The position numbers were made by a program, and so were the translations under genes. 64,000 nucleotides of DNA, taken from the NCBI RefSeq assembly GCF_020181655.1, contig NZ_CP084032.1, forward strand, positions 930,001-994,000, given 5' to 3'. A model generated the notes under the pieces. The model made no database searches and was not told where the DNA came from. It saw nothing but the letters and a program-made list of their open reading frames with translations. This document shows positions 7,511 through 15,921 of the stretch, piece after piece. Every line of letters starts with the position of its first letter. The first letter of the stretch is position 1. The DNA comes from Pectobacterium colocasium (lineage in GTDB: Bacteria; Pseudomonadota; Gammaproteobacteria; Enterobacterales; Enterobacteriaceae).

Positions 7511-9034
7511 ATGAAAAAGAATAATTATTCAGGAATGATCTCTGTACTGTTAATGCTGTTTATCGGGTTCATGGCGACCAATCTGGCTAAGGCGGCACAG
7601 CCGTTTGCTTATGGCGCAGATATTGGTTGGGTAAAGCAATTGGAAGATCGGGGTGTCACCTGGCGTGACGATACCGGAACCCAGCGTGATGTATTGCAGA
7701 TCTTGCGCGATCACGGCATAAACGCTGTGCGGCTGCGTATTTTTGTTAACCCCGATCCCAGCGCGCTATGGCATAAAGATAATACGACCTGGACGCTGCT
7801 CGGCTATACCGATAAAACCCGCGTGGTGAGTGCCGCACAGCGTGCCAAAGCGATGGGCATGCGCGTCATGGTGGATTTTCACTACAGCGATGTTTTTGCG
7901 GATCCTGGTCATCAAATCAAGCCCGCAGCGTGGGCGAACTACAATCTTAGCCAATTAACAACGGCCGTTTATAATCACACGCATGAAGTGATGAGCGCAT
8001 TGGTATCCGCAGGCGTGACGCCTGAATGGGTGCAGGTCGGCAACGAAATGAACCCAGGGATATTACTACCGGAAGGCAGTACCAGTCGGTTTGCCAATTT
8101 AACGCAGCTACTGAATGCGGGCTATGATGCAGTTAAAGCGGTCAGCCCTTCCTCTAAAGTGATTAGCCATTTGGCGCATGGAGATAATAATTCAAACGCT
8201 CGCTGGTTTTTTGACAATTTCCTCACCACATACGGTGGTAAAACCGATGTGATTGGCTTTTCATTCTACCCCTATTGGGAGGGGAAAAATTATTGGGAGC
8301 TCACTGGTGCACTGGCTAGCAACCTCAACGATATGGCGAGCCGGTATGGTAAGGAAGTCATGGTCGTTGAAGTCGGCGGTTTGGAAACTAACCCAACAGA
8401 CAGTTACTGGACGATTAGGGATACCATTAACCTTGTTAAAGCGGTGCCGGGGAATAAAGGCATTGGGGTTTTTTATTGGGAACCTGCGGGTAATGCCAGT
8501 GTGTTGCCGGATGGCTATGCATTAGGCGCGACGACGCGCGTTTCAAACAATGTATTGCAATTTACCCGGGCACTGGACGCATTTGCCGAATCGCAAATCA
8601 ATTTTATCAGCGGAACACGTTATAAGATCGCTAATCGACATAGCGGTAAATCGCTCAATGTCGTGGGCGGTTCGCATGAAGATAGCGCATTGCTTGAGCA
8701 ATACAGCGATGGTAACTGGGACAGCCAGCGCTTTTATTTTAACGCGGTGGGTAATGGTTATTTTAATCTGGTGAACGTTAATAGTGGAAAATACATTGAT
8801 ATTGCCGCCAGTGCCAATGACGACGGGGCGCAGATTATCCAAATGTATAACACCGGCCATTTTAGCCAGCAATGGCTGATTTTAGATGCGGGTGATGGCT
8901 ACTATAAAATCATGAATAGAAATAGCAGAAAGCTTTTGGATATCAGTAGTCGTTCGACAGAGAATGGCGCATCCGGTATTCAATGGAATGATAACGGAGG
9001 ATGGAATCAGCTGTGGAAAATAACCGCTAATTGA
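7511..9034 (+). CDS. ganA: Secreted endo-beta-1,4-galactanase, GH53 plus ricin-type lectin domain
   Basis: 507 residues. A signal peptide ends near AKAAQP (residues 26-31), so the enzyme is exported to the periplasm or beyond. Residues about 32-355 are a GH53 (alpha/beta)8 barrel; the acid/base is E179 in VGNEMNPG and the likely nucleophile is E287 in VVEVGG. GH53 enzymes cut beta-1,4-galactan side chains of rhamnogalacturonan I into oligomers. Residues about 362-507 form a beta-trefoil ricin/CBM13-like domain with three repeats, each ending in a Q-x-W/F-type motif (WDSQRF, FSQQWL, WNQLWK), which probably binds sugar. Ribosome-binding site AAGGAG. Terminator 7364-7400 separates it from the importer genes, and the regulator gene follows convergently. 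I see no beta-galactosidase (ganB) or porin (ganL) in this window. Confidence 0.88.
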   Translation: MKKNNYSGMISVLLMLFIGFMATNLAKAAQPFAYGADIGWVKQLEDRGVTWRDDTGTQRDVLQILRDHGINAVRLRIFVNPDPSALWHKDNTTWTLLGYTDKTRVVSAAQRAKAMGMRVMVDFHYSDVFADPGHQIKPAAWANYNLSQLTTAVYNHTHEVMSALVSAGVTPEWVQVGNEMNPGILLPEGSTSRFANLTQLLNAGYDAVKAVSPSSKVISHLAHGDNNSNARWFFDNFLTTYGGKTDVIGFSFYPYWEGKNYWELTGALASNLNDMASRYGKEVMVVEVGGLETNPTDSYWTIRDTINLVKAVPGNKGIGVFYWEPAGNASVLPDGYALGATTRVSNNVLQFTRALDAFAESQINFISGTRYKIANRHSGKSLNVVGGSHEDSALLEQYSDGNWDSQRFYFNAVGNGYFNLVNVNSGKYIDIAASANDDGAQIIQMYNTGHFSQQWLILDAGDGYYKIMNRNSRKLLDISSRSTENGASGIQWNDNGGWNQLWKITAN

Positions 9035-9108
9035 TGTTCTCTGGCCGCTTACTCATAAGGGTAGGGAAAAGGTCAGAAATATCAGTGACATATTATAAAC
9101 GGACATCG

Positions 9109-10140
9109 TTACGTCGTGCTGAGTGTGAAGCTTTCGCGCCAGACCATCTCATAACCAACCTGTACGTGTTTCTTATAATAGCGTCCTGCTACCAGCTCTA
9201 AAAATAGATCGACAGCGGCTTCGCCCATTTCAGTCGGGTAGAGCCGCATTGTCGTCAAGCTGGGATTCAGATGCTGTGCCGTGGGGATATCATTCATCCC
9301 GATCACTTTTATTTGCTTAGGGATGGCAATGCCTTTCTCTTGAATCGCACGGTACACGCCAATAGCGATAATGTCTGTTGCGGCGAACACGACATCTGGC
9401 CACGCTTTTTGTTGCAGCAACTCATTCATCGCCTGATAGCCGGACTCAATACAGAATAACTGGCTGACCTTGCATCGCGATTCGTGATAGATGCCGTATT
9501 TTTGGGTTATCTCTTGGAATACATGCAGCCGGCTTTCATTATTCCCGATAAATGCGGGACGCTGAGCGCCGCTCTTCACAATGTAATGTAATACTTCGCG
9601 TGCCGCCGCTTCCCGATCAAAAAGCACGGCGTCACATTTTTTATCGAGGGGGGCGGAGTCGATGAAAATCAGGTTTTTATTTAATGAATAGATTAAGGCG
9701 ATATCGCTTTCGCTAAAGTGACCTACGCAAATAATCGCCTGCGCCTGGGCTAAAGTATGGCTGTTGGAAGATAAATTTGTGGTGAATAGATTGCGTAACG
9801 AAATATTAAAATGGTGGCAGCGGTTTTCAATGCCAATGCGCATGGCGGTGAAATAAGGGTCGTTGAGTTCTTCTGAGGGCGTAAGAAAATGGACGACGGC
9901 GAGATTTAATACATTGTCGTTATCCCTTTTGAAATGAGAGCGTACAACAAGCGAATTCTCTAACCGTTTTTTCTGCTGCTTACGTTGTGTCGGCGATAAA
10001 TAGGCCAACTCATGAGCAATGTTCTTAATGAGTTGGCGCTTTTCTTTGGTTATGGACAGGCTGGGATCGTTATTAAGTACGCGAGAAACCGTTGAGGCGG
10101 CCACTCCGGCTTTTCGAGCAATGTCTGTAATCGTTGCCAC
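9109..10140 (-). CDS. ganR: LacI-family regulator of the gan locus
   Basis: 343-residue repressor. The N-terminal helix-turn-helix is classic LacI (ATITDIARKAGVAASTVSRV, residues 2-21), followed by a hinge and a periplasmic-binding-protein-like effector domain ending with the dimerisation region. It is convergent with ganA. In known gan loci the LacI-type GanR represses the importer and galactanase genes and is relieved by galactan breakdown products; that role is inferred here from position. The protein also resembles EbgR/GalR-type regulators of beta-galactosides. The motif TTTAAGCGT occurs upstream of this gene (10219-10227, minus strand) and in front of ganA (7482-7490), and a variant TGTAAGCGG occurs before ganE (3064-3072); these may be operator halves. 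Confidence 0.78.
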   Translation of the reverse strand: MATITDIARKAGVAASTVSRVLNNDPSLSITKEKRQLIKNIAHELAYLSPTQRKQQKKRLENSLVVRSHFKRDNDNVLNLAVVHFLTPSEELNDPYFTAMRIGIENRCHHFNISLRNLFTTNLSSNSHTLAQAQAIICVGHFSESDIALIYSLNKNLIFIDSAPLDKKCDAVLFDREAAAREVLHYIVKSGAQRPAFIGNNESRLHVFQEITQKYGIYHESRCKVSQLFCIESGYQAMNELLQQKAWPDVVFAATDIIAIGVYRAIQEKGIAIPKQIKVIGMNDIPTAQHLNPSLTTMRLYPTEMGEAAVDLFLELVAGRYYKKHVQVGYEMVWRESFTLSTT

Positions 10141-10245
10141 AAAAAATTTTCCATCATTTGCCTATGGGCTGATAGTAGCGAATGCTTAATTAATTTAAAA
10201 CGCTAATTATTCAAAAGTACGCTTAAATCTTCAGAAGTGCGACGA

Positions 10246-10300
10246 GTTCGTTTTGAACGCCGCTTGCGGCAGCCTTTTAGAGGGAAGCTCAGCCATGAGC
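10246..10300. repeat. Structured intergenic repeat, copy A
   Basis: Contains the hairpins GCCGC-tt-GCGGC (10259-10270) and GCTCA-gcca-TGAGC (10287-10300), preceded by TTTTGAAC. The layout matches copy B at 44234-44304, with paired changes that keep the stems. It lies between ganR and the amino acid ABC operon. Confidence 0.55.
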
Positions 10301-10364
10301 CGAGTATTGCCAACGCACAAGCAGCTTGAAGTATGACGGGCATAAATAGTAGAACATGCCCTAA

Positions 10365-11126
10365 TCACAGCACGGTTGAGAAAAAGGCCTGCGTGCGGCG
10401 GTTTTGCGGGGCGTCCAGTACCTGTCTGGCCGGGCCGGTTTCGACAATTCGGCCGTTTTCCATAAACACGATGTTATCGGCGATCTCACGGGCGAAGCCA
10501 ATCTCGTGTGTGACGATAACCATCGTGATACCGGAATGCGACAGCTTCTTAATAACCTGAAGCACTTCACCAACCAGTTCCGGGTCTAATGCCGAAGTGG
10601 GTTCATCAAAGAGCATCACCTGCGGATTCATGGCGAGGGCGCGGGCAATCGCGACCCGCTGCTGTTGGCCGCCGGAAAGCTGGTGCGGCCAATCGTCGGC
10701 TTTCTCCGCGAGTCCGACCTGTCGCAGCAGCGAATACGCCTGATCGAGCACCTCCTGCCGTTCACGTTTTTTAACGCGCAGCGGGGCATCGCTCACGTTT
10801 TGCAGCACGGTACGGTGAGGGAACAGGTTAAAGTGCTGAAACACCATGCCCATCTTGCTGCGCTGGGCTGCGACCTGTTTGTCACTCAATTCATAGAGCC
10901 GATGGCCTTTCTGCCGATACCCGACCAGCGTGTCGCCAACGCAAATGGTGCCGCCATCGAGTTTTTCCAGATGGTTAATACAGCGCAGCAGCGTGGATTT
11001 ACCCGCACCGGATGGACCCAGAATCGCAGTGACCGATCCGGCCTCCATCTGCAAATCGATGTCATCTAAAATCAGGTTTCCCGACAGGAATTTACGCACG
11101 TTTCGCAGTGTGATGGGCTCGCCCAT
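10365..11126 (-). CDS. Polar amino acid ABC transporter ATPase (GlnQ/HisP type)
   Basis: Cytoplasmic ATPase of about 253 residues with Walker [11 protein letters not shown]-loop [11 protein letters not shown], signature LSGGQQQR and Walker [13 protein letters not shown], all in the form typical of polar amino acid importers. I prefer the start [10 protein letters not shown] at 11126, which has a GGAAAGG ribosome-binding site 6-7 bases upstream, over a longer version starting at 11159. It is the last gene of a three-gene operon (binding protein, permease, ATPase) read leftwards. The substrate is an amino acid or related cation but cannot be named. No named E. coli orthologue is obvious, and its position between the gan and bgl loci suggests accessory DNA. 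Confidence 0.85.
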   Translation of the reverse strand: MGEPITLRNVRKFLSGNLILDDIDLQMEAGSVTAILGPSGAGKSTLLRCINHLEKLDGGTICVGDTLVGYRQKGHRLYELSDKQVAAQRSKMGMVFQHFNLFPHRTVLQNVSDAPLRVKKRERQEVLDQAYSLLRQVGLAEKADDWPHQLSGGQQQRVAIARALAMNPQVMLFDEPTSALDPELVGEVLQVIKKLSHSGITMVIVTHEIGFAREIADNIVFMENGRIVETGPARQVLDAPQNRRTQAFFSTVL

Positions 11127-11179
11127 AGTTGCCTTTCCTTCATCATTCATTGAGAGCACGACTTTGGTCGCCCGCCGAT

Positions 11180-12124
11180 TCAGGTGCCGGGGGACTCGCT
11201 GGGCTGCTGCCGGTTCGCTGGCCGGGCGCGTTGGGTAAGCCTTGCAGCACGCGGTTTACGGCTTCTGCCTGGCTTGTTGCGTTTGAGCGTGGAACGGCCG
11301 AAATAGCGTTCAACATAGTATTGACCGACAGACAGCACGGAGGTCAGCAGCAGATACCAGATAGTGGCAACCAGCAGTAGCGGGATGACTTCATAGGTCC
11401 GCTGATAAATGATCTGTGCCGAATACAGCACATCCTGAAGCGAAATCACGGAAACTACCGCCGTGGTTTTCAGTTGGCCGATGACCTCGTTGCCTGCGGG
11501 AGGCAGAATGGCGCGCATCGCCTGCGGCAGAACGGTGTAGAAGAATATTTGCGGTTTACGGTATCCCAGCGCGCGGGCTGCTTCTAACTGACCGGGGTTG
11601 ACGCTTTGAATGCCCGCACGAACGATTTCCGCCGCATAGGCAGACTGGTGCATGACCAGCGCCAGCACGGCGGCATTAAACGGGCTGATGAGCGTATTGC
11701 CGGGAACGCTGAAAAGTTCGCCGACAAACGGCAGCGAGAGCGAAATCGTCGGGTAGAGCGCTGCAATGTTATACCAGAGAAACAGCTGCACCAGCGTCGG
11801 GACGCCACGGAAGAACCAGGTATAGCCCCAACTGACCGCCACCAGCACCGGGTTGCTGGACAGGCGCATCAGCGCCAGTATCGTGCCTCCGCCAAAGCCT
11901 AATGCCACCGAAATGGCGGTCAGTTTCAGCGTCATGATGACGCCCTGAAGAATGGAGTCCTCTGTAAAACTGTCCACAACGACCCGCCATTCAAAACGGG
12001 GATTGTTCAGCACAGAATGGGCGATAGCGCCTAACAGCAGCAGAACCAGCAGGGCGCTGATCCAACGCCCGTAGTGTCGGTTGGCAACGATGTGCAGTTC
12101 CTGCTGCGGTGAGGGAGTACTCAT
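11180..12124 (-). CDS. Polar amino acid ABC transporter permease
   Basis: Inner-membrane permease of 314 residues of the HisM/GlnP type. About five membrane segments lie between residues 20 and 265. The EAA loop reads QLEAARALGYRKPQIF. The C-terminal tail after about residue 280 is long, basic and rich in Arg and Pro, which is unusual for the family (commonly 220-250 residues). A single permease gene suggests a homodimeric channel. The ATG overlaps the stop of the upstream binding-protein gene (ATGA), so translation is coupled. The gene for the ATPase follows. Confidence 0.85.
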   Translation of the reverse strand: MSTPSPQQELHIVANRHYGRWISALLVLLLLGAIAHSVLNNPRFEWRVVVDSFTEDSILQGVIMTLKLTAISVALGFGGGTILALMRLSSNPVLVAVSWGYTWFFRGVPTLVQLFLWYNIAALYPTISLSLPFVGELFSVPGNTLISPFNAAVLALVMHQSAYAAEIVRAGIQSVNPGQLEAARALGYRKPQIFFYTVLPQAMRAILPPAGNEVIGQLKTTAVVSVISLQDVLYSAQIIYQRTYEVIPLLLVATIWYLLLTSVLSVGQYYVERYFGRSTLKRNKPGRSRKPRAARLTQRARPANRQQPSESPGT

Positions 12125-13017
12125 CCGAAGATCTCTGCGTTACGTTTCGCCTCGGGGACTGCGCCGTAGCCGATGTCCCACTTATCCAAAATCTTCTGGT
12201 AGGTGCCATCTTTAATCAGCGAATTCAGCGCCGCCTGAACCGCGTCTTCCAGAGCCGAGTCTTTAGGGAACGCAATGGAAACAGGTGCATCGTTAACGGC
12301 GATATCACCACTGATGGTCAGCCGTTTTACCTGACTCACCTGATAGCGTAGTCCTTCATAAGGGCCGAAGAACAACGGTACGCGCCCGCTGATCACCGCC
12401 TGTACGCCAGACGGACGATCCGGGAAGATCGCGATTTTGATCGCGTCTTTCTGTTCTGCGACACACTGCTTGTCGGCTTCCTGCAAGCGCAGTAGCTGAG
12501 TGGTACCCGCTCCCGCCCCCACTTCTTTACCGCACAGCACGCTGAGGGAGGTAAAAGGCGCGACGTTAGCGTCTTTCAGGGAAATGATGGCCAGTTTTGA
12601 CGCGTTGAAATAACCGATGAAATCGATTTGCTCAAGGCGCTTTGGCGTCGCATTGATATTCGACAGCGCCACATCGTAACGGCCTGATTTCAGACCGGGG
12701 ATGATGTTGTCGAACCCGCCGGTATCGTTCCAGTTCACCGGCACGCCGAGCCGGTCACCAATCGCGTTCATGATATCGATCTCGCGGCCTGCCAGCGTTT
12801 TATTATCTTCCTGATAAAAGGTGGTTGGCGGCGTATTGGGGTTGGTGCCCGCAACGATAAAGCCTTTTTGCAGGACGGCCTCTGGCACTTTGGCTTTTAA
12901 GGCCGCATCGGACTGAACCTGAAAGGTGCGAGTGGTGGGGGCATTTTGCTCGGCAGAAAAGGCTGGTGGCATTACGCCAAGCATAAGTAATGGAAAGGCA
13001 AGCAGAGGTTTTTTCAT
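12121..13017 (-). CDS. Periplasmic amino-acid-binding protein of ABC importer
   Basis: 298 residues with a signal peptide (MKKPLLAFPLLMLGVMPPAFSA, cleaved after about residue 22) and a family-3 solute-binding fold. The segments REIDIMNAIGDRLG and SGRYDVALSNINATPKR are the typical ligand-pocket regions of the polar amino acid family. The ligand is unknown. It heads the operon with the permease and ATPase genes downstream. The region 13018-13429 upstream holds its promoter and the hairpin after the antiterminator gene; the rest of that 412-base gap is AT-rich and I see no gene in it. Confidence 0.85.
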   Translation of the reverse strand: MKKPLLAFPLLMLGVMPPAFSAEQNAPTTRTFQVQSDAALKAKVPEAVLQKGFIVAGTNPNTPPTTFYQEDNKTLAGREIDIMNAIGDRLGVPVNWNDTGGFDNIIPGLKSGRYDVALSNINATPKRLEQIDFIGYFNASKLAIISLKDANVAPFTSLSVLCGKEVGAGAGTTQLLRLQEADKQCVAEQKDAIKIAIFPDRPSGVQAVISGRVPLFFGPYEGLRYQVSQVKRLTISGDIAVNDAPVSIAFPKDSALEDAVQAALNSLIKDGTYQKILDKWDIGYGAVPEAKRNAEIFG

Positions 13018-13392
13018 TGTTTTTACCTGGGTTAACTAACATGCCTTTCTTCATAAGACATGAAAAAATAAATGGGTTTTTCTTATCAAAAGAAAAGGGC
13101 TTATGCGGTATGTGATTTGCCAAACGGCATTTTTTGACACCTTTTCTCTTTTAATCGTCAGGGTAAAACAGGACAAATAAAAAAAGGTTATAAGTTATAA
13201 GCGAGCGATTTTGTTAATTTTGTTATTGGATTTCGGGAGAGTGAAATGTATTTTTTACTATGATAAACAGAGGGGTAGCGTTTATTTCGTTATTCGCTTG
13301 ACTGGGTTGAAGGCTAAAGAATAAATATCGCAAAGCAAAGGCAATCAGAACATATACCCGAAAGGGGACCGGTGATAATGGCAGAACTCTTG

Positions 13393-13423
13393 CCCAATAG
13401 CGGCGTTTCGCCTGGCTATTGGG
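13393..13423 (-). terminator. Hairpin downstream of the BglG-type gene
   Basis: CCCAATAGC / GCTATTGGG with an inner GGCG-ttt-CGCC stem. It lies 7 bases past the antiterminator stop (minus strand). No clear T-run follows on the minus strand, so it may be a weak terminator or an RNA 3'-end stabiliser. Confidence 0.5.
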
Positions 13424-13429
13424 AAGGGG

Positions 13430-14281
13430 TTATTTTTCCGGGGTGATGCGGACGATATGAATAATCAGGTACAACATTTCATCGTTAGAGATGTCGATGT
13501 TGAGCAGGTTGTGAATATAGTCTTTGATCAGTCGGCTACATTTGTACGCATCAGGATACTCTTTGGTGACCTGTTCAAAAATAAAGTCATCATTGGAATG
13601 AATTAGGCTATTTTCTAGCAGACGCTGAATGAAGAATTGCATATGCGTCAGGAAACGAGAGTAGTTAATCGACTCTTTATCAATCACGATATGGAAGTTG
13701 TACTGGATGATATTAAAGATATCTTTCAGCATCTTGACCGACTGGAGCGTGTTTTCCATATTCTGGACGTCGGTTTGGGCGTTGACCAAATGAAACGCGA
13801 TATTGCCTGCTTCCTCTTCGGGTAATTCCAGCTTCATCTGTTGGTTAATGTCGTTGAGCGCCCGCGAGGCAATCGCGAATTCCTGCGGATAAAACCGCTT
13901 TACCTCATAAAGCAGACGATTTTGTATTCTGATGCCTTTGCGATAGCGCTCAATCGCAAAGCTGATATGGTCGATCAGCGTAAAAAAGACCTGCTCGCTC
14001 AAGCGACCATGAAGCTGCCTGTTCGCATCATCAATAATCTTATTCACGATGTGAACATATTCTTCCCCAACGTGCTCAATCAGACGAGCAAATTCGCGTG
14101 GCGATGTACCATCCTTGAGAATAAAGGTCTTCTCAATTTTTGCCGGATCGAGAATATCGCCGGTCTTGCTGTTAAAGCCGATTCCTTTCCCCATAACAAT
14201 GATTTCGTTGTTATTTGCATCGGAAGATAACACCAGGCTATTGTTCAGTATTTTTATTGCTTTTATCGGTTCAGCCATCAT
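13430..14281 (-). CDS. BglG-family transcription antiterminator
   Basis: RNA-binding antiterminator: an N-terminal CAT domain (about 55 residues, KAIKILNNSLVLSSD then GKGIGF) followed by two PRD domains carrying the PTS-phosphorylated histidines (EHVGEEYVHIV; NIAFHLVNAQTD; LIIHIVR). It should bind the RAT site at 17944-17972 and prevent termination in the leader of the beta-glucoside operon when substrate dephosphorylates it. I choose the start MMAEPIKAIKIL at 14281 because homologues begin just before the CAT domain; a start at 14332 would add 17 residues and sit right against the hairpin 14337-14374. The gene is last in its operon (transporter, glucosidase, antiterminator), whereas in E. 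coli bgl and Dickeya arb it comes first. Confidence 0.85.
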   Translation of the reverse strand: MMAEPIKAIKILNNSLVLSSDANNNEIIVMGKGIGFNSKTGDILDPAKIEKTFILKDGTSPREFARLIEHVGEEYVHIVNKIIDDANRQLHGRLSEQVFFTLIDHISFAIERYRKGIRIQNRLLYEVKRFYPQEFAIASRALNDINQQMKLELPEEEAGNIAFHLVNAQTDVQNMENTLQSVKMLKDIFNIIQYNFHIVIDKESINYSRFLTHMQFFIQRLLENSLIHSNDDFIFEQVTKEYPDAYKCSRLIKDYIHNLLNIDISNDEMLYLIIHIVRITPEK

Positions 14282-14336
14282 GCGTTTCTTGAGTGATTCA
14301 GTGGGAAAGCCAGTGAGATAAGCTAGCTTCATGATG

Positions 14337-14374
14337 TGTCACGTTGCGGGAAATAGGCTTCCTGCAACGTGACA
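14337..14374. repeat. Long inverted repeat between glucosidase and antiterminator genes
   Basis: Arms TGTCACGTTGC and GCAACGTGACA, extended inward by GGGAA/TTCCT with one G-U pair, giving a 16-bp stem with a 6-base loop. No T-run on either strand, so probably not a plain terminator; perhaps an RNA processing or stabilising element, or a protein-binding dyad. Confidence 0.6.
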
Positions 14375-14429
14375 TATCCGGCGTCGTACTTATCCCCGCT
14401 TTAACAAAATGGTGTACTGGGTATCGGTA

Positions 14430-15857
14430 TCACGGGACGCTGGGAAATAAGCGCACTCCATTTGATTCTATGACACCTTGATACCAGTAAAAACTTTTCT
14501 TTTTGATGCGGCGCAGATCTTTCAGATCGAATTCGTCGCGGTTCACGTAAATAAACCCGTAGCGTTTACCGTAGCCCTGATGGGTGCTGACCACATCGAT
14601 TGCCGACCACGGACAATAGCCAATAAGATCAACGCCATCGCTGATGGCGAGCTGCATTTGTTCAATATGACGAGCAATAAAATCGATGCGATATTGATCG
14701 TCGATCGTACCGTCGGCCTCAAGCTTATCCGGCGCGCCCATACCGTTTTCCGTAATCAGGATCGGCAGATGATAGCGCTCGTAGGTTTTCCGCAACGTTA
14801 AGCGCAAGCCAACGGGGTCGATCACCCAGCCATAAGGCGTTTTATCAACGTGCGGGTTTTCCGCTGCGCGATAGACGCCGGGCTCGCCCAGCATGATTTG
14901 CTGATCGCCCGCGCGGGCGCTGACATCCGACGCATCGCCTTTGCTGGCGGCAATGGTGGCGGTGGAGTAGTAGTTAATCGCCACGTAGTCGGGTTTTCCC
15001 GATTGCAGGATGTCGTCATCGCCGGGCAATGTCTCCGGCGTCAGGCCACGATCTTCCAGATAACGCCAGGCCAGCGCGTTGTAACGACCGTGCACTGCAA
15101 CATCCAGAAAGCTCCAGCAGCGCAGCGTTTCCCAGTTGTGCGCGGCGATGGCATCTTCCGGTTTGCTGGTGGCTTGATACATCGAGGTAGTATTGATTGC
15201 CGGACCAATCAGGCCATTGGGCGCGAGTTCGTGACACAACGCCATGACCTGCGCCTGCGCTAACATCATGTGATGGTTCTGCTGGTACAGCGCTTTTTTG
15301 GATGGCAAAACGCCGCCTTCCGGCAGACCAATCGCACCGGGGTGCAGAATCATGGTGTTCTGCTCATTGATTGTCAGCCAATATTTTACCTTGTCGCCGA
15401 AATGCGTAAACAGCGTGCGGGCGTAGTGAACAAAGGCATCAATCGTGGCGCGATTCTGCCAGCCGCCTTGTGCCTCAAGGCAATAAGGCAAATCGAAATG
15501 GTAGAGCGTGACGACGGGTTCGATATTGTGCGCGTTCAGTTCATCAATCAGATTGTTGTAAAACGCGATACCCTGCGGATTGATAGCACCGGTGCCATCG
15601 GGAAGAATACGTGTCCAGGCGATAGAGAAACGATAGGCCTTTAAGCCCAGCTCCGCAAACAGCTGCACATCTTCTTTAAACCGATGGTAGTGATCGCTGG
15701 CGACGGTGAAGTCGGCAGTGTTTTCCGGGTGCTGGCATTGATCAATGATCGACGGGCTTTTTCCCTCGGCTTGCCACCCCCCTTCAACCTGATAAGCCGA
15801 GGTTGAGGCTCCCCACAGAAAATCCGCTGGGAAGTGTTTTTGCTGTTGATAGTACAT
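14430..15857 (-). CDS. 6-phospho-beta-glucosidase, GH1
   Basis: Cytoplasmic GH1 enzyme of 475 residues that hydrolyses beta-glucoside 6-phosphates delivered by the PTS permease encoded upstream. The family entry signature FPADFLWGASTSAYQVEGGW is near residues 9-28, the acid/base E165 lies in TINEQN and the nucleophile E370 in ITENG. The length is typical for BglA/BglB/AscB/ArbB-type enzymes. I choose the ATG at 15857 (MYYQQQKHF), preceded by GAGA, rather than a start 33 bases earlier that would run through the intergenic hairpin. The natural substrate (arbutin, salicin, cellobiose or other) cannot be told from sequence. Confidence 0.9.
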   Translation of the reverse strand: MYYQQQKHFPADFLWGASTSAYQVEGGWQAEGKSPSIIDQCQHPENTADFTVASDHYHRFKEDVQLFAELGLKAYRFSIAWTRILPDGTGAINPQGIAFYNNLIDELNAHNIEPVVTLYHFDLPYCLEAQGGWQNRATIDAFVHYARTLFTHFGDKVKYWLTINEQNTMILHPGAIGLPEGGVLPSKKALYQQNHHMMLAQAQVMALCHELAPNGLIGPAINTTSMYQATSKPEDAIAAHNWETLRCWSFLDVAVHGRYNALAWRYLEDRGLTPETLPGDDDILQSGKPDYVAINYYSTATIAASKGDASDVSARAGDQQIMLGEPGVYRAAENPHVDKTPYGWVIDPVGLRLTLRKTYERYHLPILITENGMGAPDKLEADGTIDDQYRIDFIARHIEQMQLAISDGVDLIGYCPWSAIDVVSTHQGYGKRYGFIYVNRDEFDLKDLRRIKKKSFYWYQGVIESNGVRLFPSVP

Positions 15858-15882
15858 ATTTTTCTCACATACAGGGAGACTG

Positions 15883-15913
15883 AAAAGCATTGGGCACCTT
15901 GCCCAATGCTTTT
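15883..15913 (-). terminator. Intergenic hairpin between PTS and glucosidase genes
   Basis: AAAAGCATTGGGC, loop acctt, GCCCAATGCTTTT: a perfect 13-bp stem with a 3' TTTT in the minus direction. It may attenuate transcription between the transporter and glucosidase genes. No RAT-like sequence overlaps it, unlike the leader terminator at 17885-17949. Confidence 0.65.
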
Positions 15914-15921
15914 ATGGATCG

